Notes: a model not told the origin generated them from the sequence alone. Numbered from the stretch's first letter, positions 1 through 8,855 are shown. The stretch is 64,000 nt of DNA from Flavobacterium urumqiense (GCF_900108015.1 NZ_FNVP01000001.1:248001-312000); one strand, 5' to 3'. Made by a program: numbers and translations.

Positions 1-2299
1 CTATAGTCGCTTTTTCATTTTTAATAGTCACAAAACCAACTCCATTTCCCCAACCTCTCGAAATTCCATCAGCGTAACCTATAGGAATTGTGGCAATTTT
101 TGTTGATTTCTCCGCCATAAATCTTCTGCCATAACCCACACTTTCACCAGCAGGAATGGTTCTGATTTGAGAAATAATAGATTTAAGTGTGCCTACATTT
201 TCTAAATATTTTTGCTCTTCATCGTCATTTGAAACTCCGTAAAGTCCAATTCCAAGACGAACCATATCAAATTGTGACTCGGGATAATTACTAATCCCCG
301 ACGTATTTAAAATATGTCGAATAGGTTTTATTTGCAATTCAGTCATTAATTTTGAAGATAATTTTTCGAACAAATCAATTTGTGAATGCGCAAAATCCTT
401 CTGTTTTAAATCATCGCTAGTGGCCATGTGCGACAAAATACTTTTTATCTGAATGGTTTGATTTCCTTTTAGAGCAATTATCAAATCATCAATTGTATTG
501 GCTTCAAAACCCAAACGATGCATCCCGGTATCAAGTTTGATATGAATGGGAAAGTGCTTCAATTTTTTTTGTTCCGCGATTTTAATAAAGGCACGAAGCC
601 CTTTCAAACTGTAAATTTCTGGTTCCAATTGATGTTGGATGATCGCCGAAAAACTGGTGTTTTCCGGATTCATTACCATGATGGGCAAATGAATTCCCAG
701 ATTTTTCAATGAAATTCCCTCATCGGCAAAAGCGACTCCCAAATAATCCACTTTGTGATGTTCCAATAATTTGGCGATTTCAAATCCACCGTTTCCATAT
801 CCAAAAGCCTTCACCATTACCATCATTTTGGTTGCTGGTTTCAACTTTGATTTAAAGAAATTTAAATTATGGCTAATGGCATTCAAATTAATTTCAAGAA
901 CGGTTTCATGTGTCTTTTCTTCTAGCAGGGAAACAATTTCTTCAAATTGAAAAGTTCTGGCTCCTTTTATCAAAATGGTTTCATTGCTGAAGATTAAAAC
1001 GTCAAAATCAGCAATGAACTCTGCAGTGTTTTTATACGTTATGCAGTTGGTAAACATTTCTTTAAATGCCGAAATAGTTTCTCCAATACCTATTACCCGA
1101 CTGATTTTGTTAGAAATAATTAACGCTGCAACTTTCGAATACAATTCGGCATTAGGCAAACCACTTTGAAAAATATCAGATAAAATAACCGTTTTCTTTT
1201 GATCTTGTTTGTTGCGGATGTTGGCCTGTTGGGCTCGGGTCTGACTTTCTAGAAAATCTAAAGCTATTTTAAGAGATTGAAAATCGGAACTGTAACTGTC
1301 GTCAATAATACTGCAATTGTTGATTCCATTCTTGACTTTTAAACGCATTTCAACAGGATACAATAATTTCATCCGGTTTTGAATGATTGTTACATCGTAT
1401 TTAAAATATAGCAAAACCATCAAACACGAAATCGCATTTTCAACAGAAGCCGCATCTTGAAAAGAAATTTCTATTTCGAAATTTTCTTTCGCTTGACGAA
1501 TATGTAAAAATGTTTTATCTGAAACAGGCCTTTTAGTAACAAAAACATCAGCCGTTGCATCTTTAAAACTCCAGGAAAAAGCGATTTGATTCCCACTTTT
1601 AAAACTAAATAAATTAGCATCAACAATTTCATTTTTCTGATAAATAACCACTTTCGAATGCTTGAACAGCAGGAGTTTTTCTCTTATTTTTTCTTCTAAA
1701 TTTCCAAAGCCTTCATCATGTGCAGAACCTATGCTTGTTAAGATTCCAATTGTCGGCTTGATAATTTTCTCCAGTTTTTCCATCTCAGAAAAAGTAGAAA
1801 TTCCTGCTTCAAAAATTCCAAGATTGTGTTGCTCATTAATAGCAACCACGGACAAAGGAACGCCCACTTGTGAGTTGTAACTTTTAGGGCTTCTTATGGC
1901 ATTATAATCCGGGCTTAGTAAAAAATTAAGCCATTCCTTAACGATTGTTTTTCCATTACTTCCCGTCAATCCAATAACCGGAAAATCAAAAAGACTGCGA
2001 TAATATCCTGCAAATAGTTGTAAAGCGACTAATGTATTTTCGACTACCAGAAAATTAGCTTTGCCGGCAGAGTCGTCAGGAATATGAGTTACCACAAAAT
2101 TCTGGACGCCTTTTTCAATTAAATTTTTAATGTACAAATGCGCATCATTGTTGGACCCGATCAATGCAAAAAATAAAGTTTGCGAACTATTTTGTAAAGA
2201 GCGACTATCGATAGAAACAGCGTCTATAGTTTTAGCATTATTGTTATCTACAAATACAGCGTGAATTTGCGAAATGATATTTTTAATTTTTAGAATCAT
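1..2299 (-). CDS. murF-alr: Bifunctional UDP-MurNAc-tripeptide D-Ala-D-Ala ligase / alanine racemase (partial)
   Basis: A minus-strand reading frame starts at an ATG at 2299 and runs off the left edge, so the C-terminus is missing (about 766 codons visible; the fused family is usually a little over 800). The N-terminal half is MurF-like, with the ATP-binding P-loop GLTGSNGKT near residue 110 and a Mur ligase central domain. From about residue 465 the protein becomes a fold-type III PLP alanine racemase: the VKAFGYGNG motif carries the expected PLP lysine (K497), followed by racemase motifs such as KLDTGMHRLGF and VRLGIGLYG. MurF adds D-Ala-D-Ala to the cell-wall precursor, and Alr makes the D-alanine. 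The fusion is a known Bacteroidetes arrangement. I saw no clear TAnnTTTG promoter directly upstream. Confidence 0.95.
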   Translation of the reverse strand, partial: MILKIKNIISQIHAVFVDNNNAKTIDAVSIDSRSLQNSSQTLFFALIGSNNDAHLYIKNLIEKGVQNFVVTHIPDDSAGKANFLVVENTLVALQLFAGYYRSLFDFPVIGLTGSNGKTIVKEWLNFLLSPDYNAIRSPKSYNSQVGVPLSVVAINEQHNLGIFEAGISTFSEMEKLEKIIKPTIGILTSIGSAHDEGFGNLEEKIREKLLLFKHSKVVIYQKNEIVDANLFSFKSGNQIAFSWSFKDATADVFVTKRPVSDKTFLHIRQAKENFEIEISFQDAASVENAISCLMVLLYFKYDVTIIQNRMKLLYPVEMRLKVKNGINNCSIIDDSYSSDFQSLKIALDFLESQTRAQQANIRNKQDQKKTVILSDIFQSGLPNAELYSKVAALIISNKISRVIGIGETISAFKEMFTNCITYKNTAEFIADFDVLIFSNETILIKGARTFQFEEIVSLLEEKTHETVLEINLNAISHNLNFFKSKLKPATKMMVMVKAFGYGNGGFEIAKLLEHHKVDYLGVAFADEGISLKNLGIHLPIMVMNPENTSFSAIIQHQLEPEIYSLKGLRAFIKIAEQKKLKHFPIHIKLDTGMHRLGFEANTIDDLIIALKGNQTIQIKSILSHMATSDDLKQKDFAHSQIDLFEKLSSKLMTELQIKPIRHILNTSGISNYPESQFDMVRLGIGLYGVSNDDEEQKYLENVGTLKSIISQIRTIPAGESVGYGRRFMAEKSTKIATIPIGYADGISRGWGNGVGFVTIKNEKATI

Positions 2300-2548
2300 T
2301 AATATAGAAAGCGAATGACGCTCATTTAAGGATTTATATAAATTACTATTACAAAAGAGAAGAATATTTTATTCCTAACTATTGTTTTCAATGATTCCTC
2401 AAAAATAATACTTCTTTTGAAAATGAAGACTTAGAAAGCTCAGAAATTATAGCCAATTTACATTTATTAATGATCAATCCAAATTACATAGAAAGCCTTA
2501 TTAAATGTTAACAAACTCAAAAATACAACTACACTTTACAAAATTATT

Positions 2549-2556
2549 TATATTTG
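2549..2556 (+). promoter_or_regulatory. Promoter -7 element (TATATTTG)
   Basis: Exact match to the Bacteroidetes -7 consensus TAnnTTTG, placed 26 bases before the TTG start of the membrane protein gene at 2582. No convincing -33 TTG is visible. Confidence 0.5.
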
Positions 2557-2581
2557 TTGAAGTCAATAAACATCAGAACTC

Positions 2582-3187
2582 TTGAAAAAAATCCTTCCCT
2601 TATTTTCTTATATTTTTCATCCGATATTTATTGCGGCTATGGCCACGTTATTTTATCTTTTTTTTAATACCTCTAATTTAATGCCAGAGGAAAAATTATT
2701 CGTTTTTTCTCAAGTAGTAATTATAACTGTTATCATTCCTATTCTATTTTTTGCAATATTAAGGGCTGTTGGTAAAATTGATTCTGTCATGGTTGTCGAC
2801 GTAACGCAACGCAAAATACCGTTGATTCTTCAATGTTTTTTAATCATTTTATTGGTTCGAAAAAGCATTACTATAGATCGATATCCTGAATTGCATTTTT
2901 TCTTTTTAGGAGCATTGCTTAGCACTATTTTGGCCCTTTTATCTTTATTTGCCAATATAAAAGCTAGTTTGCACATGATGGCAATAAGTGCATTAACCGT
3001 ATTTGTTATTGCAATAAGTTTACATTTTCAGTTTCAGAATACTTTTATTATCGCACTTTTAATACTCTCCAATGGACTTGTAGCTTCCTCTCGCATAGAA
3101 ATGAACGCGCACACGAACAAAGAATTAATTATAGGGTTTCTTCTAGGAAGTATTCCGCAATTACTTTTATTGTTTTTATGGTTATAA
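2582..3187 (+). CDS. Conserved integral membrane protein, function unknown
   Basis: 201 residues, almost entirely hydrophobic, with about six predicted membrane helices and short loops. The N-terminus (SYIFHPIFI) resembles a Bacteroidetes membrane family sometimes compared with PAP2 phosphatases, but the PAP2 catalytic motifs (KxxxxxxRP, PSGH, SRxxxxxHxxxD) are not visible, so no enzyme activity is claimed. The start is a TTG; the next in-frame ATG (2639) would remove the first helix. A promoter-like TATATTTG lies just upstream and supports the TTG. The 3' end overlaps the convergent barrel gene by 6 bases. Confidence 0.75.
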   Translation: MKKILPLFSYIFHPIFIAAMATLFYLFFNTSNLMPEEKLFVFSQVVIITVIIPILFFAILRAVGKIDSVMVVDVTQRKIPLILQCFLIILLVRKSITIDRYPELHFFFLGALLSTILALLSLFANIKASLHMMAISALTVFVIAISLHFQFQNTFIIALLILSNGLVASSRIEMNAHTNKELIIGFLLGSIPQLLLLFLWL

Positions 3188-3943
3188 TATGTAGAAAATT
3201 AATCCAATATTTAGAGATTTCATAGCGATGGGATCTCCTTCAATCTTTGCCGTTTTAAACAAAGAATTTAAACCGTAATAAGCATACACATTTATGGTGT
3301 TATACCCTAATGAAATATAGGTTCCATAAAGAAGTTTGTTGAAATCCTTATTACCGGTAACTAAGATTTTGCCTTGGTCATCTTCAAAAATGGATCTGTC
3401 ATAAATCAAATAACTCAATTTAAGTCCTCCATAAATTCTCCAAAACTTGTGATTTTCATAAGTAGAAGTTCGCCATCTAAACTCAATAGGTACTTCAACT
3501 AAAAATTGTGAAAATTTATTTTTATTAAAAGTGGTTTCGGGATTAATAATAGAATAGGTAGGAGATTGATCTGATTTATAAATCGCAAGATTCTGATTAT
3601 AATTATTATAAGAAAATCCAATTCCAGAAGCTATTGCAACAGTTCTATTTTTGTTTACAGGCATATCCCTTAGAAAACCCAATGAAAATCCAGTAGACAA
3701 TTTACTTTGTGACAAACCTTCGGGTTTATTTGTCAAGGTGTTGTACATGAATCCAAAATAGAATTGGTCTTCTCTATATAACGAATCGATTTTTACTTTT
3801 AAAGCACCATCCAGAGTTGTGGTTTCTTGTGAAAAAATATTAAAAATGGTTAGAAAAAAAAGACAACTAAAGAATAATCGCATGTTGTTACTTTTGTGTA
3901 ATGATTGCTTCATGTCGCTCTTAAATACATTCCTTAATTCCAT
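3182..3943 (-). CDS. PorT-like outer membrane beta-barrel protein
   Basis: Up to 253 residues. The stretch from M21 (MRLFFSCLFFLTIFNIFSQ) is a typical signal peptide, so translation may really begin at 3883; the longer start at 3943 sits about 18 bases from a promoter element. The mature part shows alternating aromatic/polar beta strands with repeated YxxF/W patterns and ends in a hydrophobic strand (IGLIFYIL), as expected for a small outer-membrane barrel. It looks like the broad PorT/OMP_b-brl group, but not the canonical T9SS PorT sequence that I recall, so a role in secretion is not claimed. Convergent with the upstream membrane protein gene. Confidence 0.7.
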   Translation of the reverse strand: MELRNVFKSDMKQSLHKSNNMRLFFSCLFFLTIFNIFSQETTTLDGALKVKIDSLYREDQFYFGFMYNTLTNKPEGLSQSKLSTGFSLGFLRDMPVNKNRTVAIASGIGFSYNNYNQNLAIYKSDQSPTYSIINPETTFNKNKFSQFLVEVPIEFRWRTSTYENHKFWRIYGGLKLSYLIYDRSIFEDDQGKILVTGNKDFNKLLYGTYISLGYNTINVYAYYGLNSLFKTAKIEGDPIAMKSLNIGLIFYIL

Positions 3944-3960
3944 TATGGTTCATGGTTTTA

Positions 3961-3968
3961 CAAATATA
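3961..3968 (-). promoter_or_regulatory. Promoter -7 element (TATATTTG) for barrel gene
   Basis: Read on the minus strand this is TATATTTG, matching TAnnTTTG. Transcription would start near 3956, about a dozen bases ahead of the ATG at 3943. Confidence 0.5.
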
Positions 3969-4058
3969 GTATTTTGATCGCCTCCAGAAACGTATTTTTG
4001 TCAAAAACACAGTAATCGATTTTAATATTCCCTTTTAGAGAATAATTTAGAATCGCAA

Positions 4059-4175
4059 TCAAATAGATATATACAACAGCATCCCCATTAAAGCAAGTAT
4101 AGACAAACTCCCTGTCGTAACAAAAAAAGCACCTACGTATAAAAACATTTCGTTTTTTTTATTTTCTGTCTCCAT
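4059..4175 (-). CDS. Small single-span membrane protein (38 aa), hypothetical
   Basis: A short minus-strand ATG-to-TGA frame. The first nine residues are charged (METENKKNE), followed by an uninterrupted hydrophobic segment of about 28 residues rich in L, M, V and G, the layout of a one-helix membrane protein with its N-terminus in the cytoplasm. It fills an otherwise empty 420-base interval. No homolog is recognised and no promoter consensus is evident, so this is a plausible small gene rather than a certain one. Confidence 0.4.
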   Translation of the reverse strand: METENKKNEMFLYVGAFFVTTGSLSILALMGMLLYISI

Positions 4176-4443
4176 CTGTTCCGTTATTTTGATTGATAAA
4201 TTTTTTATATTGATGCTGTATCAAATATTCCTTATTTCTCGGTTCTTCGATTTAATTATCTTAACTAAATTCCCGTAAAAATTTCAAGAATATTATGCTT
4301 TTTAAACTCTACATAAAAGTAAAGATTTAACGCCTTAAATGCAAATATAATCGATTAACTACATGAATCTATATTTTTTACAATATTTTTCTTACTTAAT
4401 TTACGCGACGAATGTTATTTTAAAAAATAAGCAGAGACGTTTC

Positions 4444-4617
4444 ATGACGAATCAACAAAAAAATTCAATTATAAATGAAAAAATGTGGTTAGAAATCAGA
4501 AATCGAAAAGATTTAAGAATGGTAAAAGCCGCAAATATCATATTTGTTAGCGATAAAAATTTTAAGGTATTTGTAAATAAAAGAAGTAATTTTACTAATC
4601 TCAGAAGTAGCGCTTAA
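4444..4617 (+). CDS. Small hypothetical protein (57 aa)
   Basis: The open frame extends further upstream (to 4363), but the first 27 residues there look like translated AT-rich spacer. From the ATG at 4444 the product is basic (MTNQQKNSII... ending NLRSSA), with many K/R/N residues and no membrane segment. No family is recognised, and there is no promoter consensus nearby. It may be a chance ORF in the spacer before tRNA-Ser. Confidence 0.25.
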   Translation: MTNQQKNSIINEKMWLEIRNRKDLRMVKAANIIFVSDKNFKVFVNKRSNFTNLRSSA

Positions 4618-4709
4618 AAAATTAATGCTTGGTATTTAATGCCTGAGTCTTTTTTATAATTTTAGCCAAACAAAAAATGCTCCCCTTTCAGGAAGCAATA
4701 GTTTTTTTG

Positions 4710-4796
4710 CAGAGAGGATGGGATTCGAACCCACGATGCAGTTACCCACATACTAGCTTTCCAGGCTAGCTCCTTCAGCCACTCGGACACCTCTCT
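4710..4796 (-). tRNA. tRNA-Ser (anticodon GGA)
   Basis: The minus strand folds as a class II tRNA. The seven-base acceptor stem AGAGAGG pairs with CCTCTCT, followed by discriminator G, which is typical of tRNA-Ser. The anticodon loop CTGGAAA gives GGA, there is an extended variable arm, and the T-loop is GGTTCGAATCC. The CCA end is not encoded (GCAA follows). Confidence 0.95.
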
Positions 4797-4857
4797 ATTT
4801 TATTTAAGGCTGCAAAGAACACGAAAAAAAATGAGTTACAAAAGTAAAATCTAATTA

Positions 4858-5886
4858 TTATACCATTTCACCTCGTAAAGATGTTTCGAAGATCTTTTTG
4901 AACTCGTTGGGAGCTATTTTTTGACCTAATAAATACATCAATTTCGTGATTGCTGCCTCAGTGGTGATATCTTTTCCCGATATAACTCCGATTTCTTTCA
5001 ACGAAGTGCTTGTTTCATATTGTCCCATACTCACACTTCCGGCAGAACATTGGGTCACATTGATGATATGCAATCCTTTATTAATGGCTTTTTTTAAGAG
5101 CTTAATAAACCAATCTTCTGTAGGAGCATTTCCGGCACCATAAGTCTCTAAAATAATTCCTTTAAGATTTGGAATGTTTAGAATTGCTGTCAAAACGACT
5201 TCACTAATTCCTGGAAACATTTTAATGATAGCCACATGTTTATCTAAATTTTTATGGACTTTCAATTGCAAATTACTTTTTAAAGGCAAAAACAATTCCG
5301 AATTCAGTTTTAGATGCACTCCTGATTCTACTAAATCAGGGTAATTTGGCGAAGTAAATGCTTTGAAATGTTCCGCATTTATTTTAGTAGTTCTATTGCC
5401 CCTGTACAATTTATATTCAAAATAAAGACACACTTCACTAATAACTGGTTTCCCGTTTTCACGCAAAGAAGCAATTTGTATAGCAGTTATTAGATTCTCT
5501 TTCGCATCAGTACGTAAATCACCTATAGGCAATTGGGATCCTGTAAAAATAACTGGTTTAGCTAAATTTTCCAGCATGAAACTTAAAGCGGAAGCGGAAT
5601 AAGACATCGTATCTGAACCATGAAGCACGACAAATCCATCAAATGAAGGATAATTATCAGCAATGATTGTCGCAATCTTGGCCCATTTTTCAGGATTCAT
5701 ATTGGATGAATCAATTGGCTTATCAAAAGAAATAGTTTCTACCTCACAGTCCAATTGTTTCAATTCCGGTATTCTTTGCAGTAACTTACTGAAATTAAAT
5801 GCTCTAAGAGCACCAGTCTCAAAATCTTTTTTCATACCAATAGTTCCACCAGTATAAATCAAAAGTATTTTGGCTTTAGACAACAT
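4858..5886 (-). CDS. ansA: Type I L-asparaginase
   Basis: 342 residues, the usual length of cytoplasmic type I asparaginases, with no signal peptide. The first catalytic threonine lies in IYTGGTIGM (T12), and the second catalytic centre in HGSDTMSYSAS (H89-T93). The enzyme hydrolyses L-asparagine to aspartate and ammonia. The start overlaps the end of the upstream acyltransferase gene by 11 bases, so it is probably the last gene of a three-gene transcript with the TatD nuclease and the acyltransferase. Confidence 0.95.
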   Translation of the reverse strand: MLSKAKILLIYTGGTIGMKKDFETGALRAFNFSKLLQRIPELKQLDCEVETISFDKPIDSSNMNPEKWAKIATIIADNYPSFDGFVVLHGSDTMSYSASALSFMLENLAKPVIFTGSQLPIGDLRTDAKENLITAIQIASLRENGKPVISEVCLYFEYKLYRGNRTTKINAEHFKAFTSPNYPDLVESGVHLKLNSELFLPLKSNLQLKVHKNLDKHVAIIKMFPGISEVVLTAILNIPNLKGIILETYGAGNAPTEDWFIKLLKKAINKGLHIINVTQCSAGSVSMGQYETSTSLKEIGVISGKDITTEAAITKLMYLLGQKIAPNEFKKIFETSLRGEMV

Positions 5887-7039
5887 TTTTATATTTTAAT
5901 GTATTCACAACAGGTTTGGCATACATGGCCAGAAAACCTTCTAAAGCTACTGGATTATCATGGTCAATTCTCATTTCTAATCTGCGCTCAAAAAGTAATT
6001 TTTCGTTTTCAGTATATAAATGCGAATACGTGTTCAATTTATTTACAATATCGTAAGCGATGAAATTCGTAGTCCATAATTTATAATTGCTCAATATTGC
6101 ATCATCTATAACTTGGGCCAAAGCTTGTATTTGCTTATTTGTATTGTCATTTTCAGTCGTAATTTTATCAATTTCAGAATCTAAAACTTTACCAACATGA
6201 ATGTGGATTCTTTTCTTTTGTCCCATAGCTCCACTAAGAATCGTCATGAAATCTTCATTTTTCTCCTTGATATAAATTTCATTATTGGCTTCAGCCATCA
6301 ATTGAGGCATTTTCAAAGCATCAGTTGGATCATATTCATAGGAAATCGATACCGGTACGATTTTGATTTTTTTGAAATAGTCCATCAAGTACTTCTCGTC
6401 AGAACCCATTCCAAGCATTTTCAAAACACCGGGATTTGTCACATCATTCCCATCTTTTGTTCTTCCCTCTCGCTGTGCAATCCAAACCGAACGATTTTCA
6501 TGAAGCAATAAATTTCCAATATATTCTGATAGTAATTTAGAGCTTTGCAGCATTTCTCTGGGAGTCAATCCGCGTAACACCAGAAAATTACGATTCAGTT
6601 TCGCTAACGTACATAAAAAGGCTTTTTTGACCAGATTATCCCCAATCGCCGAAGCTGTCATTCCTAAACCATGCTCGAATAATGCGGTATTCAACAAAGT
6701 TGTGTCTAAAAGAATATCTCTATGATTTGATATAAACAAATAGGAAGTGTTTTTTTCTAAATTTTCAAAACCTGAAGTCGTTAAACCTTCAGAGCTTTTT
6801 TCTAGCACTTTTCGGACAGACTGGTATATAAAATTGCATTGAAAATCACGTATAGAATGCGTTTTCTTGAGTTGTTCTTTCCAAACTTCGTCTTCCACGT
6901 CAGGAAAAGTAAAGTTCATTAATGCCTTCATCATAGGATGATGAATCACATTATGAAGTGCCTCATTTACTTCAGAATCGTAAAATGGTCGAATAGCGTC
7001 AAATTTTTGCATTTTGGTTCTCAATTTTTGTGTGGGCAA
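5876..7039 (-). CDS. PlsC-like 1-acyl-glycerol-3-phosphate acyltransferase family protein
   Basis: 387 residues. The acyltransferase catalytic block is SNHRDILLD (H106, D108, D112): histidine followed by D at +6, one residue more than the classical NHx4D. The second block, REGRTKDGND (E191-G192-R193), corresponds to the glycerol-phosphate-binding PEGTR motif. It probably transfers acyl chains to a glycerol- or lyso-phospholipid on the inner face of the membrane; the exact substrate cannot be read from sequence. It lies between the TatD gene and ansA, overlapping ansA by 11 bases. Confidence 0.8.
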   Translation of the reverse strand: MPTQKLRTKMQKFDAIRPFYDSEVNEALHNVIHHPMMKALMNFTFPDVEDEVWKEQLKKTHSIRDFQCNFIYQSVRKVLEKSSEGLTTSGFENLEKNTSYLFISNHRDILLDTTLLNTALFEHGLGMTASAIGDNLVKKAFLCTLAKLNRNFLVLRGLTPREMLQSSKLLSEYIGNLLLHENRSVWIAQREGRTKDGNDVTNPGVLKMLGMGSDEKYLMDYFKKIKIVPVSISYEYDPTDALKMPQLMAEANNEIYIKEKNEDFMTILSGAMGQKKRIHIHVGKVLDSEIDKITTENDNTNKQIQALAQVIDDAILSNYKLWTTNFIAYDIVNKLNTYSHLYTENEKLLFERRLEMRIDHDNPVALEGFLAMYAKPVVNTLKYKNVV

Positions 7040-7077
7040 ATGAACAAAAAAAATATTAAAATAATGTCAATTCTCTT

Positions 7078-7857
7078 TTAAATACCAAAAATAGCTTTCG
7101 AATTCTGAGTTGTTACCTTCGCAATTTCATTTGCCGAAAGGTTATAAATTTGCGCTAACTTATCAACTATAGCGACTAAATAACTGCTTTCATTACGTTT
7201 CCCGCGAAAGGGAATTGGCGCCAGATACGGCGAATCCGTTTCCAAAACGATATCCTTTAAATCAATTAGATGCAAGAATTGATCGATTTTTCCATTTTTA
7301 AATGTTACAACGCCACCAATTCCTAGTTTCATGTTATAAGAGATCGCTCTCAAAGCTTGTTCATAAGTCCCTGAAAAACAATGAAAAATACCAAAAAGAT
7401 CATCCGATTTTTCATCTTCCAAAATATCGAAAATTTCATCGAAAGCTTCTCGACAATGAATGACAATAGGTAATTTGTACTGTTTCGCCAACCTGATTTG
7501 AGTTCTAAAAGCAATTTGTTGTTCTTGCAAATGGGTTTTATCCCAATATAAATCGATACCAATCTCACCTATAGCACAGAAATTCCTTTTGTGCAATTCA
7601 TTTTCCACATGCTGCAATTCTTCCAGATAATTTTCTTTTACATAAGTTGGATGCAAACCCATCATCAAGAAAACATTCTCCGGATAATTTTTCTCTAATT
7701 CATACATTGCTTTCGTACACGTTGAATCAATAGCAGGAATAAAGAAACGAGTAACTCCAGTATCTATGGCACGTTGTATCATTTCGGTTCTGTCTTGATC
7801 AAATTCTTCGCTATAAAGGTGCGTATGCGTATCGGTAATAATTGTTTTTGTTTCCAA
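7078..7857 (-). CDS. TatD family metal-dependent hydrolase (DNase)
   Basis: 259 residues, the normal TatD length. All metal-binding landmarks are visible: TDTHTHLY (H11, H13), GEIGIDLYWDK (E98), VIHCREAFDE (H134), GIFHCFSG (H159) and ETDSPYLAPIPFRGKRNE (D208). The family comprises cytoplasmic deoxyribonucleases or related phosphohydrolases. It is the first gene of a likely operon with the acyltransferase and ansA; a TAAATTTG promoter element lies 19 bases upstream. Confidence 0.93.
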   Translation of the reverse strand: METKTIITDTHTHLYSEEFDQDRTEMIQRAIDTGVTRFFIPAIDSTCTKAMYELEKNYPENVFLMMGLHPTYVKENYLEELQHVENELHKRNFCAIGEIGIDLYWDKTHLQEQQIAFRTQIRLAKQYKLPIVIHCREAFDEIFDILEDEKSDDLFGIFHCFSGTYEQALRAISYNMKLGIGGVVTFKNGKIDQFLHLIDLKDIVLETDSPYLAPIPFRGKRNESSYLVAIVDKLAQIYNLSANEIAKVTTQNSKAIFGI

Positions 7858-7875
7858 GGGTAAAGTTTAAGAATA

Positions 7876-7883
7876 CAAATTTA
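7876..7883 (-). promoter_or_regulatory. Promoter -7 element (TAAATTTG) for tatD-acyltransferase-ansA
   Basis: Exact TAnnTTTG match on the minus strand, 19 bases before the ATG at 7857. Confidence 0.5.
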
Positions 7884-7967
7884 CGAGAATAAAACTAGTG
7901 GGAAAAGCTGTTTCATCAGAAAAATCAAATTCACAAAATTCCCTTATAAAATGAAGAAAACTCCTAG

Positions 7968-7975
7968 TATCTTTG
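7968..7975 (+). promoter_or_regulatory. Promoter -7 element (TATCTTTG) for retropepsin-like gene
   Basis: Exact TAnnTTTG match on the plus strand, giving a predicted leader of about 35 bases for the gene at 8016. Confidence 0.5.
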
Positions 7976-8015
7976 TGAAACAAGAATAGTAAATACTGAA
8001 ATAAATTCTGCATAA

Positions 8016-8456
8016 ATGAAAAATCTGCACGATATCCTAAAAAAAGAAAATTACAAAAAAGTAAAATTCAAAATCACAAAAACACAACACCTTTTGATAA
8101 AGGCAAAAATCAATGGCGTCATGGGAAACTTCATTTTAGATACAGGAGCTTCAAACAGTTGCATCGGATTTGAAAGTGTCGATTTATTTTTATTGGAAGC
8201 CAAAAAATCAACAACAAAAGCTTCTGGCGCAGGAGCAACAGGAATGTTTACACAAATAGCCACAAGAAATCTACTACAGCTTGGTTCTTGGAAAGATTTT
8301 GATTTTGAGATTATAATTTTTGATTTATCCCATGTAAATGAAGCTTTAAAACAACATAAATCAAAACCAGTACAAGGAATTATAGGGGCAGATATTTTAA
8401 TGAAAGGCAAAGCGATTGTGGATTATTACAATCATTATTTGTATTTGATGAAGTAA
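8016..8456 (+). CDS. Retropepsin-like aspartic protease family protein
   Basis: 146 residues without a signal peptide or membrane helix. The catalytic signature FILDTGASNSCI (D42-T43-G44) is followed by a beta-rich flap region with GAGATGMF, and a second hydrophobic-hydrophobic-G element GIIGADIL near residue 125, the layout of single-domain retropepsins that act as homodimers. Bacterial clan AA proteins of this kind are known, but their substrates mostly are not. The gene stands alone with its own promoter. Confidence 0.8.
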   Translation: MKNLHDILKKENYKKVKFKITKTQHLLIKAKINGVMGNFILDTGASNSCIGFESVDLFLLEAKKSTTKASGAGATGMFTQIATRNLLQLGSWKDFDFEIIIFDLSHVNEALKQHKSKPVQGIIGADILMKGKAIVDYYNHYLYLMK

Positions 8457-8499
8457 AAAATAGTCATAAAAAAAGAGAGCATTAATGTACGAGTTACTT

Positions 8500-8690
8500 C
8501 AACTTACTTATCATCTCCTCCCTGGTAAGATCCATTAATCCCAAAATCTACTATTTTGATTTTAAATGTGGTTACATTTGGTGTCCAAACATCAATATGA
8601 AAATTAAGCATTGCCGATGCATCAATTTTGCTAGCTTTAGTGATAACACCAAAAAAACCTTATAATTCTGATTATTTTTTGAATGTTGTG
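8500..8690 (-). pseudogene. Fragment of a secreted carbohydrate-active-protein accessory domain
   Basis: On the minus strand 8500-8650 encodes SKIDASAMLNFHIDVWTP followed by a VDFGINGSYQGGDDK-like end. This is the pattern of a beta-sandwich domain that I recognise from flavobacterial glycoside-hydrolase-associated secreted proteins. The frame stops right after GGDDK, where the domain normally continues. At the N-terminal side the likely continuation (NYKVFF) is in another frame, shifted at a run of seven T's near 8655. There is no start codon or signal peptide, so this is a relic. The rest of 8457-8892 holds nothing else but the sucB terminator. Confidence 0.5.
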
Positions 8691-8821
8691 GTGGTGTAAT
8701 GGTAGATTCTCATTTTTAATTTTTTTAACTTATACTAATCTTACTTTTTTTACAATAAAAAGACGTAAACACAAGAAAAAGCAAAATTAAATACACATTT
8801 ACAATTTCGATTTTAGATAAT

Positions 8822-8855
8822 AAAAAAATCCCGTCTTGCAAAAACAAGACGGGAT
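8822..8855 (-). terminator. Rho-independent terminator of sucB
   Basis: Perfect 11-bp stem ATCCCGTCTTG / CAAGACGGGAT with a six-base loop, followed on the minus strand by a run of seven T's, 37 bases past the sucB stop. Confidence 0.9.
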
